This document shows positions 34,637 to 43,168 of a DNA stretch of 64,000 bases, in pieces; position 1 is the stretch's first letter; each line of letters begins with the position of its first letter. Under the pieces are notes generated by a model, which did no database searches, had not been told where the DNA came from, and saw only the letters and a list, made by a program, of their open reading frames with translations. Position numbers and translations under genes: made by a program. Source of the stretch: Luteimicrobium xylanilyticum (lineage in GTDB: Bacteria; Actinomycetota; Actinomycetes; Actinomycetales; Cellulomonadaceae); assembly GCF_009429125.1 (NCBI RefSeq), contig NZ_CP045529.1:2356001-2420000 (forward strand). Reading direction: 5' to 3'.

Positions 34637-35812
34637 GTGACAGGGCCCGAGACCGACGAGCCGCTGGTCGCGCCCGAGGCCAGGGCGCTGCTCGCCGTCC
34701 TACGCGAGGCCGGACCCCTCACCCGCGCCCAGCTCGCCGAGCGCACCGGACTCGCCCGGACCACGCTCACCGCACGCCTCGAGACGCTCCTGGGCGCCGG
34801 CCTCGTGGTGCCCGCCGGGGGCGCCGCCTCGCGCGGCGGCCGACCACCCGGGCTGCTCGCCTTCCGTACCGACGCGCGCCTCGTCGTCGGCATCGACCTC
34901 GGCGCCACGCACGCCGTCGTCGGGCTCGCCGACCTCGCGGGCGCGGTCGTGGCGTCGCGCGCCGAACGACTCGCCGTGACGGAAGGGCCCGACGCCGTCC
35001 TCGGTCGCGTGAGCGAGCTGGCACGCGAGCTCGTCGACGCCTCGGGGCGCCCGTGGAGCGACGTCGTCGGCGTCGGCGTCGGGCTGCCCGGCCCCGTCGA
35101 GCACTCCACCGGCCGCCCCGTGCGACCACCGATCATGCCCGGTTGGGACGGGTTCGACGTGCCCGCCCTCCTCCGCGAGCGCCTCGGCGTGCCGCTCGTG
35201 CTCGTCGACAACGACGTCAACCTGCTCGCGCTCGGCGAGCACACCTCGGCCTGGTCCAGCACGGACGACCTGCTGTTCGTCAAGGTCGCCACCGGGATCG
35301 GTGCGGGGATCGTCGCCGGGGGCCGGCTCCAGCGCGGCGCCCAGGGCTCCGCCGGCGACCTCGGTCACGTACGCGTCCCGTTCACGCGCGACACCCCGCC
35401 CCATGGGGACGCCGACGCCGATCTCGAGGCCCTCGCGAGCGGCCCGGCGGTCGCCCGCGCGCTGCGCGAACACGGTGTGCCTGCGCACGACGCGGACGAC
35501 GTCGTCGAGCTCGCCCTGCGCGAGCGGCCGGAGGCCGTCCAGGCCCTGCGCCAGGCGGGGCGTGACCTCGGCGAGGTGCTCGCGACCGTCGTCAACCTGC
35601 TCAACCCGGGCGTCATCGTCGTCGGGGGGACGCTCGCGCGCGCGGGCGAGCACCTGCTCGCCGGGGTGCGGGAGACGGTCTACGGACGCTCGACCGCGCT
35701 CGCGACGCGCGACCTCACGATCGTGCCGGCCACGTCGCGCGAGACGGGCGGCGTGCTCGGCGCGGCCGTGATGGTGAGCCAGCACGTGCTGGACGGACCC
35801 GCCGAGCGCTGA
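34637..35812 (+). CDS. ROK family transcriptional regulator
   Basis: A 391-residue protein with an N-terminal winged helix (about residues 15-65; LTRAQLAERTGLARTTLTAR) and a ROK sugar-kinase-like domain (VVGIDLGATHAVVG, VDNDVNLLALGEH, VATGIGAGIVAGG). The usual zinc site CxCGxxGC is lost: after GDLGHVRVP the region reads HGDADADLEALASG with no cysteines. It lies head to head with the sugar operon and is its likely regulator, probably sensing an intermediate of that pathway. Confidence 0.88.
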   Translation: MTGPETDEPLVAPEARALLAVLREAGPLTRAQLAERTGLARTTLTARLETLLGAGLVVPAGGAASRGGRPPGLLAFRTDARLVVGIDLGATHAVVGLADLAGAVVASRAERLAVTEGPDAVLGRVSELARELVDASGRPWSDVVGVGVGLPGPVEHSTGRPVRPPIMPGWDGFDVPALLRERLGVPLVLVDNDVNLLALGEHTSAWSSTDDLLFVKVATGIGAGIVAGGRLQRGAQGSAGDLGHVRVPFTRDTPPHGDADADLEALASGPAVARALREHGVPAHDADDVVELALRERPEAVQALRQAGRDLGEVLATVVNLLNPGVIVVGGTLARAGEHLLAGVRETVYGRSTALATRDLTIVPATSRETGGVLGAAVMVSQHVLDGPAER

Positions 35813-35819
35813 GCGCGCC

Positions 35820-36500
35820 TCAGGCGCCCGCGGTCCGCTGCCGCGACTGCTCGATCCTGCTGTCGAGCTCGTCCGCGAACGCCCGGACTTCGACCTTGTG
35901 CGGCGTCGACGCCACGAGGGCGTCGAGCTGGATCCGTGCGTCGAGCGGGCGCTCGGCGTCGAGGGCCGCGAGGACCACCTGCCGCCCGGCCTCGGCGACG
36001 TGCTCGCGCGGACGCCAGTGCCCGACGCCCAGCCCCAGCGCGTCGACCGGCATGCCCGCCTCGCGCAGCAGCTCCAGACCGTTCGCCAACGCCTGACCCG
36101 ACGGGTCCCGCTCGGCCGCCGTCGCCAGACGGCGCAGCGTGCCCTCGTGGTCGTCGCCGATCGACAGCCGGGCCAGCTCGATGAGCGGGTACCAGGCCTT
36201 CGGGTTGCCCGCCAGCTCCTCGGCGAGCGCCCACTCCGCGAGGTCGGCCTCGCGGCGCCGGGTCGGCACCGCGCCCTCCGCCGCGAGCGGGTCCTCGTCG
36301 ACGTGCGCCTGCGACGCGTGGCGCCGCACGATCTCCGCGAGGGCCTGGAAGGCGCGTTCGTCGTTGGGGTTCTCCGACAGCACGGCCCGCAGCGCGTCCT
36401 CGTGGACCGTGTCGCCGCGGCGGCGCGACGAGCTCGGGCGCCGCGTACCGACGGTCGACGCGGAGCCGGAGCGTCGAAGCAGCTGACGCAGACGGGGCAT
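35820..36500 (-). CDS. TPR-like helical protein of unknown function
   Basis: A 226-residue soluble protein made of helical repeats: DALRAVLSENPNDERAFQAL, an ELAGNPKAWYPLIELARL segment, and ALDAERPLDARIQLDALV, reading as tetratricopeptide-like units. The first 30 residues are basic and Ser-rich. ATG 36500 is preferred because GGAGGT lies 9 bases upstream; ATG 36509 would touch that site. It is divergent from the PucR-type regulator and its stop is 7 bases past the ROK gene. The function is unknown. Confidence 0.7.
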   Translation of the reverse strand: MPRLRQLLRRSGSASTVGTRRPSSSRRRGDTVHEDALRAVLSENPNDERAFQALAEIVRRHASQAHVDEDPLAAEGAVPTRRREADLAEWALAEELAGNPKAWYPLIELARLSIGDDHEGTLRRLATAAERDPSGQALANGLELLREAGMPVDALGLGVGHWRPREHVAEAGRQVVLAALDAERPLDARIQLDALVASTPHKVEVRAFADELDSRIEQSRQRTAGA

Positions 36501-36605
36501 GAGGGCCATACCTCCGACCCTAACCTCTTGAACGGTCCATGACCCGACTAGGGGCCGAACCTGAGGACGCAGGCAACTTTCGAGAGGGGCGTCGGAGCCG
36601 CCAGT

Positions 36606-36622
36606 TTGTGGACCGTCCACAA
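36606..36622. promoter_or_regulatory. Inverted repeat upstream of the PucR-type regulator gene
   Basis: TTGTGGACCGTCCACAA is a 17-bp palindrome with 8-bp perfect arms. It shares the pattern TTGTRG-N5-CYACAA with the one before fabD. Its centre lies 30 bases upstream of the regulator's start codon, a position suited to autoregulation. Confidence 0.6.
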
Positions 36623-36631
36623 TCGCGTCCG

Positions 36632-36637
36632 TATGCT
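36632..36637 (+). promoter_or_regulatory. -10 box of the PucR-type regulator gene, leaderless-type
   Basis: TATGCT ends 6 bases before GTG 36644, with no Shine-Dalgarno. It supports that start over the longer frame from 36539. Confidence 0.45.
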
Positions 36638-36643
36638 CTACCC

Positions 36644-37831
36644 GTGCCGACGACCGGGAGCCCCGACAACCTGCAACGCGTCAAGGACGCCAGCGGCCTC
36701 CTCACGAGCGCCACCCTGCGCCGCATGGAGTCGGAGCTCGAGTGGTACCGCGGGCTCTCGGCACAGGAGCGGTCCTGGGTCGGCCTGCTCGCCCAGTCGG
36801 CGATCACCGCGTTCACGCAGTGGTTCGCGGCCCCCGACCGACCCCCGCACGGCGCCAACGAGATCTTCGCCGGAGCCCCGCCCGAGCTCGCACGCTCGAT
36901 CTCCCTGCAGCACACGCTCCAGCTCGTCCGGATCGGCGTCGAGGTGGTCGAGCAGTACTCGGACCAGCTGGCGATCCCGGGCACCGAGCGCGACCTGCGC
37001 GAGGCCGTCCTGCGTTACTCGCGCGAGGTCGCGTTCTCGGCCGCCGAGGTCTACGCCCGTGCCGCCGAGGTGCGTGGGGCGTGGGACGCCCGGCTCGAGG
37101 CGCTCGTCGTGGACGCGCTCCTGCGGGGCGAGAGCGAGGGCGGCGACCGGTCGCTGCGATCCCGGCTGTCCGCGCTCGGCTGGAACGGTCGCGGCGCGGT
37201 CCTCGTCATGGTCGGCCCCGCCGTGGTCCCGCTCGACGAGGTGCGGACCGCCGACCTGCGGCGGGTCGCCCGGCGCGCTGCGGGCGACGCGCTCGTCGGC
37301 ATCCACGGCGACCGGCTCGTCGTCGTGCTGGGCGGCCGGGAGGGCGACGGCGAGGGGCTGGTCTCCGCGGCCACGGGCCTCCTGTCGCGCTTCGGCGACG
37401 GGCCGGTCGTGATCGGGCCCGTCGTCGACGGTGTGGACGACGCCGGGCGGTCCGCCCAGGCGGCGCTCGCCGGCCTGGCCGCGGCACCCGCGTGGCCCCA
37501 GGCGCCTCGCCCCGTCCTCGCCGACGACCTGCTCCCCGAGCGCGTGCTCACCGGCGACGCGAGCGCCCGCCGCACCCTCGTCGCCCAGGCGTACCGCCCG
37601 CTCGAGGAAGCCGGCGGCTCGGTGCTCGAGACGCTGTCCGCCTACCTCGGCACCGGACGTTCGCTCGAGGCCGCCGCGCGCACCCTCTACGTCCATCCCA
37701 ACACCGTCCGGTACCGGCTGCGCAAGGTCTCGGAGATCACCGGGTGGGACCCGCTCGACGCGCGCGAGTCGTTCGTCCTGCAGGTCGCGCTCGCGCTCGG
37801 GCAGGTCGAGGGCCCACGCCGCGGACGCTGA
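36644..37831 (+). CDS. fasR: PucR-type transcriptional regulator of fatty acid synthesis (FasR-like)
   Basis: A 395-residue regulator with a C-terminal PucR/CdaR helix-turn-helix (about residues 330-390; LEAAARTLYVHPNTVRYRLR) and an N-terminal helical region. It directly precedes fabD, as FasR does in Streptomyces, where it activates the fab genes. The link is by synteny and fold. Palindromes of one pattern lie upstream of its own gene and of fabD. The symbol is tentative. Confidence 0.8.
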   Translation: MPTTGSPDNLQRVKDASGLLTSATLRRMESELEWYRGLSAQERSWVGLLAQSAITAFTQWFAAPDRPPHGANEIFAGAPPELARSISLQHTLQLVRIGVEVVEQYSDQLAIPGTERDLREAVLRYSREVAFSAAEVYARAAEVRGAWDARLEALVVDALLRGESEGGDRSLRSRLSALGWNGRGAVLVMVGPAVVPLDEVRTADLRRVARRAAGDALVGIHGDRLVVVLGGREGDGEGLVSAATGLLSRFGDGPVVIGPVVDGVDDAGRSAQAALAGLAAAPAWPQAPRPVLADDLLPERVLTGDASARRTLVAQAYRPLEEAGGSVLETLSAYLGTGRSLEAAARTLYVHPNTVRYRLRKVSEITGWDPLDARESFVLQVALALGQVEGPRRGR

Positions 37832-37849
37832 CGACACCACGAGCCCCGT

Positions 37850-37866
37850 TTGTAGGGTCACTACAA
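37850..37866. promoter_or_regulatory. Inverted repeat upstream of fabD
   Basis: TTGTAGGGTCACTACAA: two TTGTAG arms in inverted orientation around five bases. It matches TTGTRG-N5-CYACAA, the same pattern as upstream of the regulator gene, and lies 67 bases before fabD. Likely the binding site of the adjacent regulator. Confidence 0.65.
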
Positions 37867-37933
37867 GCCGCATTCTCAAGGTTCGTGCGCGTCGCGACGG
37901 CGCTCGACGCACCCGACGGGGCATGGTGGTGAG

Positions 37934-38887
37934 GTGCTCGCCGTCGTCTGCCCTGGACAGGGCTCCCAGACCCCCGGAATGCTCGCCCCCTGGCTCGATC
38001 TGCCCGGACTGAACGAACTCCTCGGCTCGTGGTCCGAGCTCGCGGGCGTCGACCTCGTCGCCCACGGCACGACCTCCGACGCCGACACGATCCGTGACAC
38101 CGCGGTCGCCCAGCCGCTCATCGTCGGGGCGTCGCTGCTGTCCGCGCACGCGATCCTCGGCGACGACCTCGGGGTCGTCGACGTCACCGCGGGACACTCG
38201 GTCGGCGAGTTCGCCGCCGCCGCCCTCGCCGGCGTCCTCAGCCCGGAGCAGGCCATCAGGCTCGTCGGGGTCCGCGGCGCCGCGATGGCCCGCGCCGCCG
38301 CCGCCGAGCCCACCGGGATGAGCGCGGTCCTCGGTGGCCAGGCCGACGATGTCACGGCGCGGCTGGACGAGCTCGGCCTCGTCGGGGCCAACGTCAACGG
38401 GGGCGGGCAGGTCGTCGCGGCGGGGGCGCTCGAAGCCCTCGCAGCCCTTGCCGCCGAGCCCCCCACCCGAGCCCGCGTGATCCCGCTCCAGGTCGCCGGC
38501 GCCTTCCACACCGAGACCATGCGACCCGCCGTCGCCGAGCTCCAGGCGGCCGTCGACGCGCTGCCCGCTCCCGACGGCGACGGCGCGCCCCGTGTCGCTC
38601 TCCTGTCCAACGCCGACGGCGCCGTCGTCGACGGCCGCGACGACGCGCTCGCCCGCCTCGTCCGCCAGGTCGCCAACCCCGTGCGCTGGGACCTGTGCCA
38701 GGCCACGCTGGCCGAACGCGGCGTCACCGGCCTGCTCGAGCTCGCGCCCGGCGGTGTCCTCACCGGCCTGGCACGGCGTACCCTGCCGGGGGTGGAGGCG
38801 TTCGCGGTGAAGTCCGCCGACGACGCCGACGCCGCCCGCGCGTTCGTCGCCCGCCACGCCGGCGCAGGCACGAGCAGCGACGGCTGA
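37934..38887 (+). CDS. fabD: Malonyl-CoA:ACP transacylase FabD
   Basis: Transfers malonyl from CoA to acyl carrier protein, supplying type II fatty acid synthesis. The 317-residue protein has the start VCPGQGSQTPGM, the nucleophile Ser89 in GHSVGEF and His192 in AFHT, and it lacks inserted domains. The start is GTG 37934. acpP begins 157 bases later and fabF follows; the usual fabH between fabD and acpP is missing. The fab genes are probably under the upstream regulator. Confidence 0.95.
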   Translation: MLAVVCPGQGSQTPGMLAPWLDLPGLNELLGSWSELAGVDLVAHGTTSDADTIRDTAVAQPLIVGASLLSAHAILGDDLGVVDVTAGHSVGEFAAAALAGVLSPEQAIRLVGVRGAAMARAAAAEPTGMSAVLGGQADDVTARLDELGLVGANVNGGGQVVAAGALEALAALAAEPPTRARVIPLQVAGAFHTETMRPAVAELQAAVDALPAPDGDGAPRVALLSNADGAVVDGRDDALARLVRQVANPVRWDLCQATLAERGVTGLLELAPGGVLTGLARRTLPGVEAFAVKSADDADAARAFVARHAGAGTSSDG

Positions 38888-39043
38888 CGCCCCGGCGGCA
38901 GACGCCGCACGGCGCGGACCACTTCCCGCACGACAGCAGTACCGGCTCACAGGCAGCCCGGCCACCCGACCCGTCAGGTAGCCGGACCTGCCGGCCCGGA
39001 CCTCGGGTCGCCACCGACCGCACAACACAAGGAGAAGCACACG

Positions 39044-39292
39044 ATGGCCTACACCGAAGAGGAAGTCCTCGCCGGCCTCGCCGAGATCGTCGCCGAGGAG
39101 TCCGGTCAGCCGGCCTCCGCCGTCGTCCCGAGCGCGTCGTTCACCGACGACCTCGACATCGACTCGCTGTCGATGATGACGATCATCACGCACGCCGAGG
39201 ACAAGTTCGACGTCCGCATCCCCGACGAGGACGTCAAGAACCTGTCCACCGTCGGTGACGCCGTCGCGTACATCGCGAAGGCCCAGGCCTGA
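39044..39292 (+). CDS. acpP: Acyl carrier protein
   Basis: Carries growing acyl chains on a phosphopantetheine arm attached to Ser41 in DIDSLSMM. The 82-residue acidic four-helix protein has family length. AAGGAGAAG lies before ATG 39044. The 157 bases before it contain no fabH and no remnant I can read. fabF follows after 99 bases. Confidence 0.95.
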   Translation: MAYTEEEVLAGLAEIVAEESGQPASAVVPSASFTDDLDIDSLSMMTIITHAEDKFDVRIPDEDVKNLSTVGDAVAYIAKAQA

Positions 39293-39391
39293 CGCGAAGC
39301 ACGACGGGGCACCCGCCCCACCCCGTCGCGGCGGGCGCGCACCCGCGCCCGCCGCGACGTGTCCCCGGACCGTGACACCCCAGGAGACCCG

Positions 39392-40636
39392 ATGACCCCC
39401 CGAACCGACGTCGTCGTCACCGGACTCGGCGCCTTCACCTCGCTCGGCGTGGACGCGCCCAGCACGTGGCAGGCCGCCCTCGCCGGGACCTCCGGTGCCC
39501 GGACCCTCGACAACGACTGGGCCGAGACGTACGGCATCCCCGTGAACTTCGCGGCCACCGTCGTCGGCGACGTCAGCGAGCGGCTCACGCGTCCGGAGAC
39601 CAAGCGCATGGACCCGTCCGCGCAGTACGCCCTCGCGTCCGCGCGTGAGGCCTGGGCCGACGCCGGCACCCCCGACGTCGACCCCGAGCGGCTCGGCTCC
39701 GTGGTGTCGTCCGGCATCGGCGGCATCATCACGACCCTCGACGCGTGGGACACGCTGCGCGAGCGCGGCGCCCGGCGCATGCTGCCCACGACGGTGCCCA
39801 TGCTCATGCCGAACTCCCCCACCGCGTACATCTCCCTCGACTTCAACGCCCAGGCCGGCGCGCACGCGCTCGTCTCCGCCTGCGCGTCCGGCGCCGAGGC
39901 CATCGGGTACGGCGTCGAGATGATCCGCACCGGCCGCGCCGACGTCGTCATCGCCGGTGGCACCGAGGCGGTCGTCCACCCCATGCCCATCGCGTCGTTC
40001 GCGGCGTCGCGCACCCTGTCGCTGCGCAACGACGACCCCGCCGCCGCGTCCCGGCCGTACGACGTCGACCGCGACGGGTTCGTCATCGGCGAGGGCGCGG
40101 CCGTCGTCATCCTCGAGTCCGCCGAGCACGCCGCCGCCCGCGGCGCCCGCGTCTACGCGAAGATCGCCGGCGTCGGGCTCTCCGCGGACGCGTACCACAT
40201 CACGTCCCCCGAGCCCGAGGGGCGCGGCCAGATCCGCGCCATGCGGTCCGCCCTCGACGACGCCGGCGTCACCGCCCGGGACGTCGTCCACGTCAACGCG
40301 CACGCCACCTCCACGAAGGTGGGCGACATGATCGAGGCCCGCGCCGTCCGGCACCTGTTCGCGGCGGAGGCCGACCACATCGCCCTCTCCGCGACCAAGT
40401 CCATGACCGGGCACCTCCTCGGCGGCGCCGGGGCGCTCGAGACCCTGTTCACCGTCAAGGCCGTCGCCGAGCGCAAGGCGCCGCCGACCATCAACGTCGA
40501 CAACCCGGACCCCGAGCTCGACGTGCCCCTCGTCCGCGACACCCCGGCCGACCTGCCCGCCGGCGACATCGCCGCCGTGAACAACTCGTTCGGCTTCGGG
40601 GGCCACAACGTCGCGCTGGTCGTGACGAACGCCTGA
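39392..40636 (+). CDS. fabF: 3-oxoacyl-ACP synthase II FabF
   Basis: Condenses acyl-ACP with malonyl-ACP during chain elongation. The 414-residue protein has the Cys-His-His triad: Cys164 in SACASGAEAI, His304 in VNAHATST and His341 in MTGHLLGG. CAGGAGA precedes ATG 39392, so the earlier in-frame start at 39359 was rejected. It ends the fabD-acpP-fabF set and is followed by a strong hairpin. Confidence 0.95.
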   Translation: MTPRTDVVVTGLGAFTSLGVDAPSTWQAALAGTSGARTLDNDWAETYGIPVNFAATVVGDVSERLTRPETKRMDPSAQYALASAREAWADAGTPDVDPERLGSVVSSGIGGIITTLDAWDTLRERGARRMLPTTVPMLMPNSPTAYISLDFNAQAGAHALVSACASGAEAIGYGVEMIRTGRADVVIAGGTEAVVHPMPIASFAASRTLSLRNDDPAAASRPYDVDRDGFVIGEGAAVVILESAEHAAARGARVYAKIAGVGLSADAYHITSPEPEGRGQIRAMRSALDDAGVTARDVVHVNAHATSTKVGDMIEARAVRHLFAAEADHIALSATKSMTGHLLGGAGALETLFTVKAVAERKAPPTINVDNPDPELDVPLVRDTPADLPAGDIAAVNNSFGFGGHNVALVVTNA

Positions 40637-40649
40637 GGCACGTCGCACG

Positions 40650-40690
40650 AAGGCCCGCGTGGTCACCGTCGGGTGATCCACGCGGGCCTT
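40650..40690. terminator. Terminator between fabF and the DUF3145 gene
   Basis: AAGGCCCGCGTGG (40650-40662) pairs perfectly with CCACGCGGGCCTT (40678-40690), a 13-bp stem with a 15-base loop between convergent genes. It is bidirectional in form: each end carries AA/TT. Confidence 0.8.
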
Positions 40691-40720
40691 CGTCGCTGCG
40701 AGCCGCGGACGTGCGCCGAG

Positions 40721-41221
40721 TCAGCCCACGCGGTGCAGCCACCGCACCGGTGCACCGGCGCCCGCGTAGCGGAACGGCTCGAGCTCCTCGTCCCAGGCGC
40801 GTCCCAGCGCCAGGTCCAGGGCGTCACGAAGGGCACGCTGGTCGTGCTGCTCGACGAGCGCAGCACGGATCCGGTCCTCGGGCACGACGATGTTCCCGTG
40901 CACGTCGGTCACGGCGTGGAAGATCCCCAGCGACGGCGTGTGGGACCACCGGGCGCCGTCCGCGCCGGCACTCGGTTCCTCGGTGACCTCGTAGCGCAGG
41001 TTCGCCCAACCGCGGAACGCGGAGGCGAGGCGTGCGCCCGTCCCCTGCGGCCCCTGCCAGGAGTGCTCGGCACGCAGCAGCCCGGGCCCGGCCGGCTGCT
41101 CGATCCAGTCGAGGGCCACCCGGCCGCCCAGGACGTCGCTCGCCGCCCACTCCAGGTGGGGGCACAGGGCGCGGGGCGCGGAGTGCACGAAAAGCACACC
41201 GCGGGTGATGGCACCTGCCAT
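40721..41221 (-). CDS. DUF3145 family protein
   Basis: A 166-residue protein of the actinobacterial DUF3145 family: RGVLFVHSAPRALCPHLEWA, FRGWANLRYEVTEEPS and AWDEELEPFRYAGAGAPVRWLHRVG. The function is unknown. It commonly sits beside fabF in this phylum, and its stop faces the fabF terminator here. The ATG has GGGAGGACGAC upstream. A CACAAT on the minus strand near 41320 may be its -10. The 143 bases to def hold no gene. Confidence 0.88.
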   Translation of the reverse strand: MAGAITRGVLFVHSAPRALCPHLEWAASDVLGGRVALDWIEQPAGPGLLRAEHSWQGPQGTGARLASAFRGWANLRYEVTEEPSAGADGARWSHTPSLGIFHAVTDVHGNIVVPEDRIRAALVEQHDQRALRDALDLALGRAWDEELEPFRYAGAGAPVRWLHRVG

Positions 41222-41364
41222 GTCGTCCTCCCAGGGTCGAGGTTCGCCTTCCCCAACGGCCTCGCCTGGACTGCGTCACGGCAACGGGATCTGGGCCCGT
41301 GCACGGCGTTCTTCGCACCATTGTGCCCGACGACGGGCGGGCGCGCGAGCAGGAAACGCGGAGC

Positions 41365-41853
41365 TCAGAGCTGCTCGCGCAGCGCGCGCATCGCCTTCTT
41401 GCGGACGGCTCGGTCGAGGCGGTCGAGGTAGAGCATCCCGTCGAGGTGGTCGGTCTCGTGCTGGAGGCAGCGTCCCATGAGCTCGGTGCCCTCGACGACG
41501 ACCTTCTTCCCGTCGAGGTCGATGCCCTCGACGCGCGCGTACCAGGCGCGCCGGGTGGGGAACCACAGACCGGGCACCGAGAGGCAGCCCTCGTCGCCGT
41601 CCTGGTACTCGTCCTCGGAGAGCTCGACGATGCGCGGGTTGAGGACGTAGCCGATCTCGTCGTCGATGTTCCACGAGAACGCCCGCAGGCTGACGCCGAT
41701 CTGGTTGGCGGCGAGCCCCGCGCGCCCTTCGTCGTCGACCGTCTCGAGGAGGTCCTCCACGAGGGCGCGGACGCCGTCGTCGATGTCGGTGATCTCGGCG
41801 CACGGGGTGCGCAGGACGGGGTCCGGGAGGGTGCGGATCTCGCGCATGGCCAT
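41365..41853 (-). CDS. def: Peptide deformylase
   Basis: Removes the formyl group from new N-termini. The 162-residue protein has [10 protein letters not shown] (motif 1), EGCLSVP (Cys90) and QHETDH (His132, Glu133, His136), which bind the metal; motif 1 lacks the usual extra Gly, which is seen in related enzymes. ATG 41853 is one of three nearby candidates (41847, 41862); no clear Shine-Dalgarno decides. It is divergent from the LacI regulator. Confidence 0.93.
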   Translation of the reverse strand: MAMREIRTLPDPVLRTPCAEITDIDDGVRALVEDLLETVDDEGRAGLAANQIGVSLRAFSWNIDDEIGYVLNPRIVELSEDEYQDGDEGCLSVPGLWFPTRRAWYARVEGIDLDGKKVVVEGTELMGRCLQHETDHLDGMLYLDRLDRAVRKKAMRALREQL

Positions 41854-41921
41854 GGCCCGCATTGTTTCACGAGCGGGGCCCCGCCCGAAGGTCACGACTC
41901 GGGCACGACGCTCCGGGGGAC

Positions 41922-41950
41922 TTGACGCCGCTCTTTGTTCGATGAATACT
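41922..41950 (+). promoter_or_regulatory. Promoter of the LacI regulator gene
   Basis: TTGACG at 41922-41927 and AATACT at 41945-41950 are 17 bases apart, a good sigma-70-type pair. Transcription should begin near 41957, just before the two operator palindromes. Confidence 0.6.
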
Positions 41951-41960
41951 CCTAACTCAT

Positions 41961-41985
41961 CGAAGCGCTTCGACGAAGCGCTTCG
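41961..41985. promoter_or_regulatory. Two abutting LacI-type operator palindromes
   Basis: Perfect CGAAGCGCTTCG palindromes occupy 41961-41972 and 41974-41985, one base apart (13 bp centre to centre), right after the predicted transcription start and 30 bases before the LacI gene. The central GCGC fits LacI-family operators. The arrangement implies autorepression. Confidence 0.75.
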
Positions 41986-42015
41986 ACACGGATCCGGACT
42001 CGACGAGGAGGATGC

Positions 42016-43035
42016 ATGGCCACCATGCAGGACGTCGCCCGCCACGCGGGCGTCTCCCTCTCGACCGTGTCCTACGCCCTCAGCGGCGCGCGCCCCATCG
42101 GCACCGAGACCCGCGCCCGGGTGATGGCCGCCATCGAAGAGCTCGGGTTCGAGCGCAACGCGGCCGCCCGCAGCCTGGCTGCGCGCCGCAGCCACGTCCT
42201 CGCGCTCGTCCTGCCGACGGTCGCCGGCGGCCTGTCGGGCACGCTCGGCGAGTTCGCCCAAGGCGCGTCGCAGACCGCACGCGAGGCCGGCTACCACCTC
42301 GTGATCTGGCCGTTCGACCGCGAGGAGCACGCGGAGGTACGCGACCTCGTGCGGCAAGGGCAGGCCGATGGCGTCCTCGTGATGGAGGTCTCCCTGCACG
42401 ACGAGCGCATCGACGCACTGCTCGCCTCGAAGGTGCCGTTCACGATGATCGGACGCACCGCGGAGCTCGACGGTCGCTCGTGGGTCGACATCGACTTCGA
42501 GCGCACCCTCACCGACGCCGTCGACCACCTGGCCGATCTCGGCCACACGACGATCGCGTTCGTCAACCACTCGCAGCGCTCGCTCGACACCGGCTACGGG
42601 CCGACCGTGCGTGCCCGGGACGCGTTCCACGCGGCCGCCGTCGCGCGGGGCCTCCACGCGACCGACGTCACGAGCGACGAGTCGCCGCTGGCGGGACGGC
42701 TCGCGACGGGCGCGATCCTCGACGAACGCCCGGACACCACCGCGTTCGTCACCATGAACGAGACCGCGACGTTCGGCGTCACGCAGGCGCTGCGCGACCG
42801 CGGGCTCCGCGTACCCGACGACGTCTCGGTGCTCGCCGTCGTGACGTCGCCCGAGGTCGGCGCGATGTACAACCCGCCGCTGACCACCATGCGAGCCCCC
42901 GGGCGAGAGCTCGGGCGCCGTTCGGTCGAGGAGCTCCTCGCCGCTCTCGAGGGCACCACCGTGCGCGAGGCTCCACGCCTCGTCACCTGTGTGCTCTCCC
43001 CCGGCGCGTCCACCGGATCCGCGCCCAGACGCTGA
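42016..43035 (+). CDS. LacI family transcriptional regulator
   Basis: A 339-residue repressor. The helix-turn-helix [20 protein letters not shown] is at residues 4-23 with the hinge region about 46-60, followed by a periplasmic-binding-type sensor domain ([32 protein letters not shown]). GAGGAGG precedes ATG 42016. The operator pair upstream suggests it represses itself; it probably also controls the ABC importer and glycosidase genes, though no second operator copy was found there. Confidence 0.92.
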   Translation: MATMQDVARHAGVSLSTVSYALSGARPIGTETRARVMAAIEELGFERNAAARSLAARRSHVLALVLPTVAGGLSGTLGEFAQGASQTAREAGYHLVIWPFDREEHAEVRDLVRQGQADGVLVMEVSLHDERIDALLASKVPFTMIGRTAELDGRSWVDIDFERTLTDAVDHLADLGHTTIAFVNHSQRSLDTGYGPTVRARDAFHAAAVARGLHATDVTSDESPLAGRLATGAILDERPDTTAFVTMNETATFGVTQALRDRGLRVPDDVSVLAVVTSPEVGAMYNPPLTTMRAPGRELGRRSVEELLAALEGTTVREAPRLVTCVLSPGASTGSAPRR

Positions 43036-43055
43036 CGCCGCGGGCACCCGCGGCG
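43036..43055 (+). terminator. Hairpin after the LacI regulator gene
   Basis: CGCCGCGGG-CA-CCCGCGGCG is a 9-bp perfect stem with a 2-base loop just after the stop codon. No T-tract follows, so it may attenuate rather than end transcription. Confidence 0.5.
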
Positions 43056-43168
43056 ACTGCACTGCCTCCCACCCTGCGACACCGACGTCCACAGCGACAC
43101 CCCGACCCCGCAACGACGCACCGCATCGACGCATCGCTGCACCGACGCACCCAACGGAAGGACACACC

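Noticed and set aside
36638-40681. A 1347-codon open frame on the minus strand across the fab genes
   Set aside because: It lies antisense to fabD, acpP, fabF and the regulator, which have intact catalytic motifs. Long antisense frames are expected in very GC-rich DNA.
41961-41985. CelR-type operator (TGGGAGCGCTCCCA)
   Set aside because: The palindromes share only the GAGCGCTC-like core idea; flanks differ, so a CelR label is not supported.
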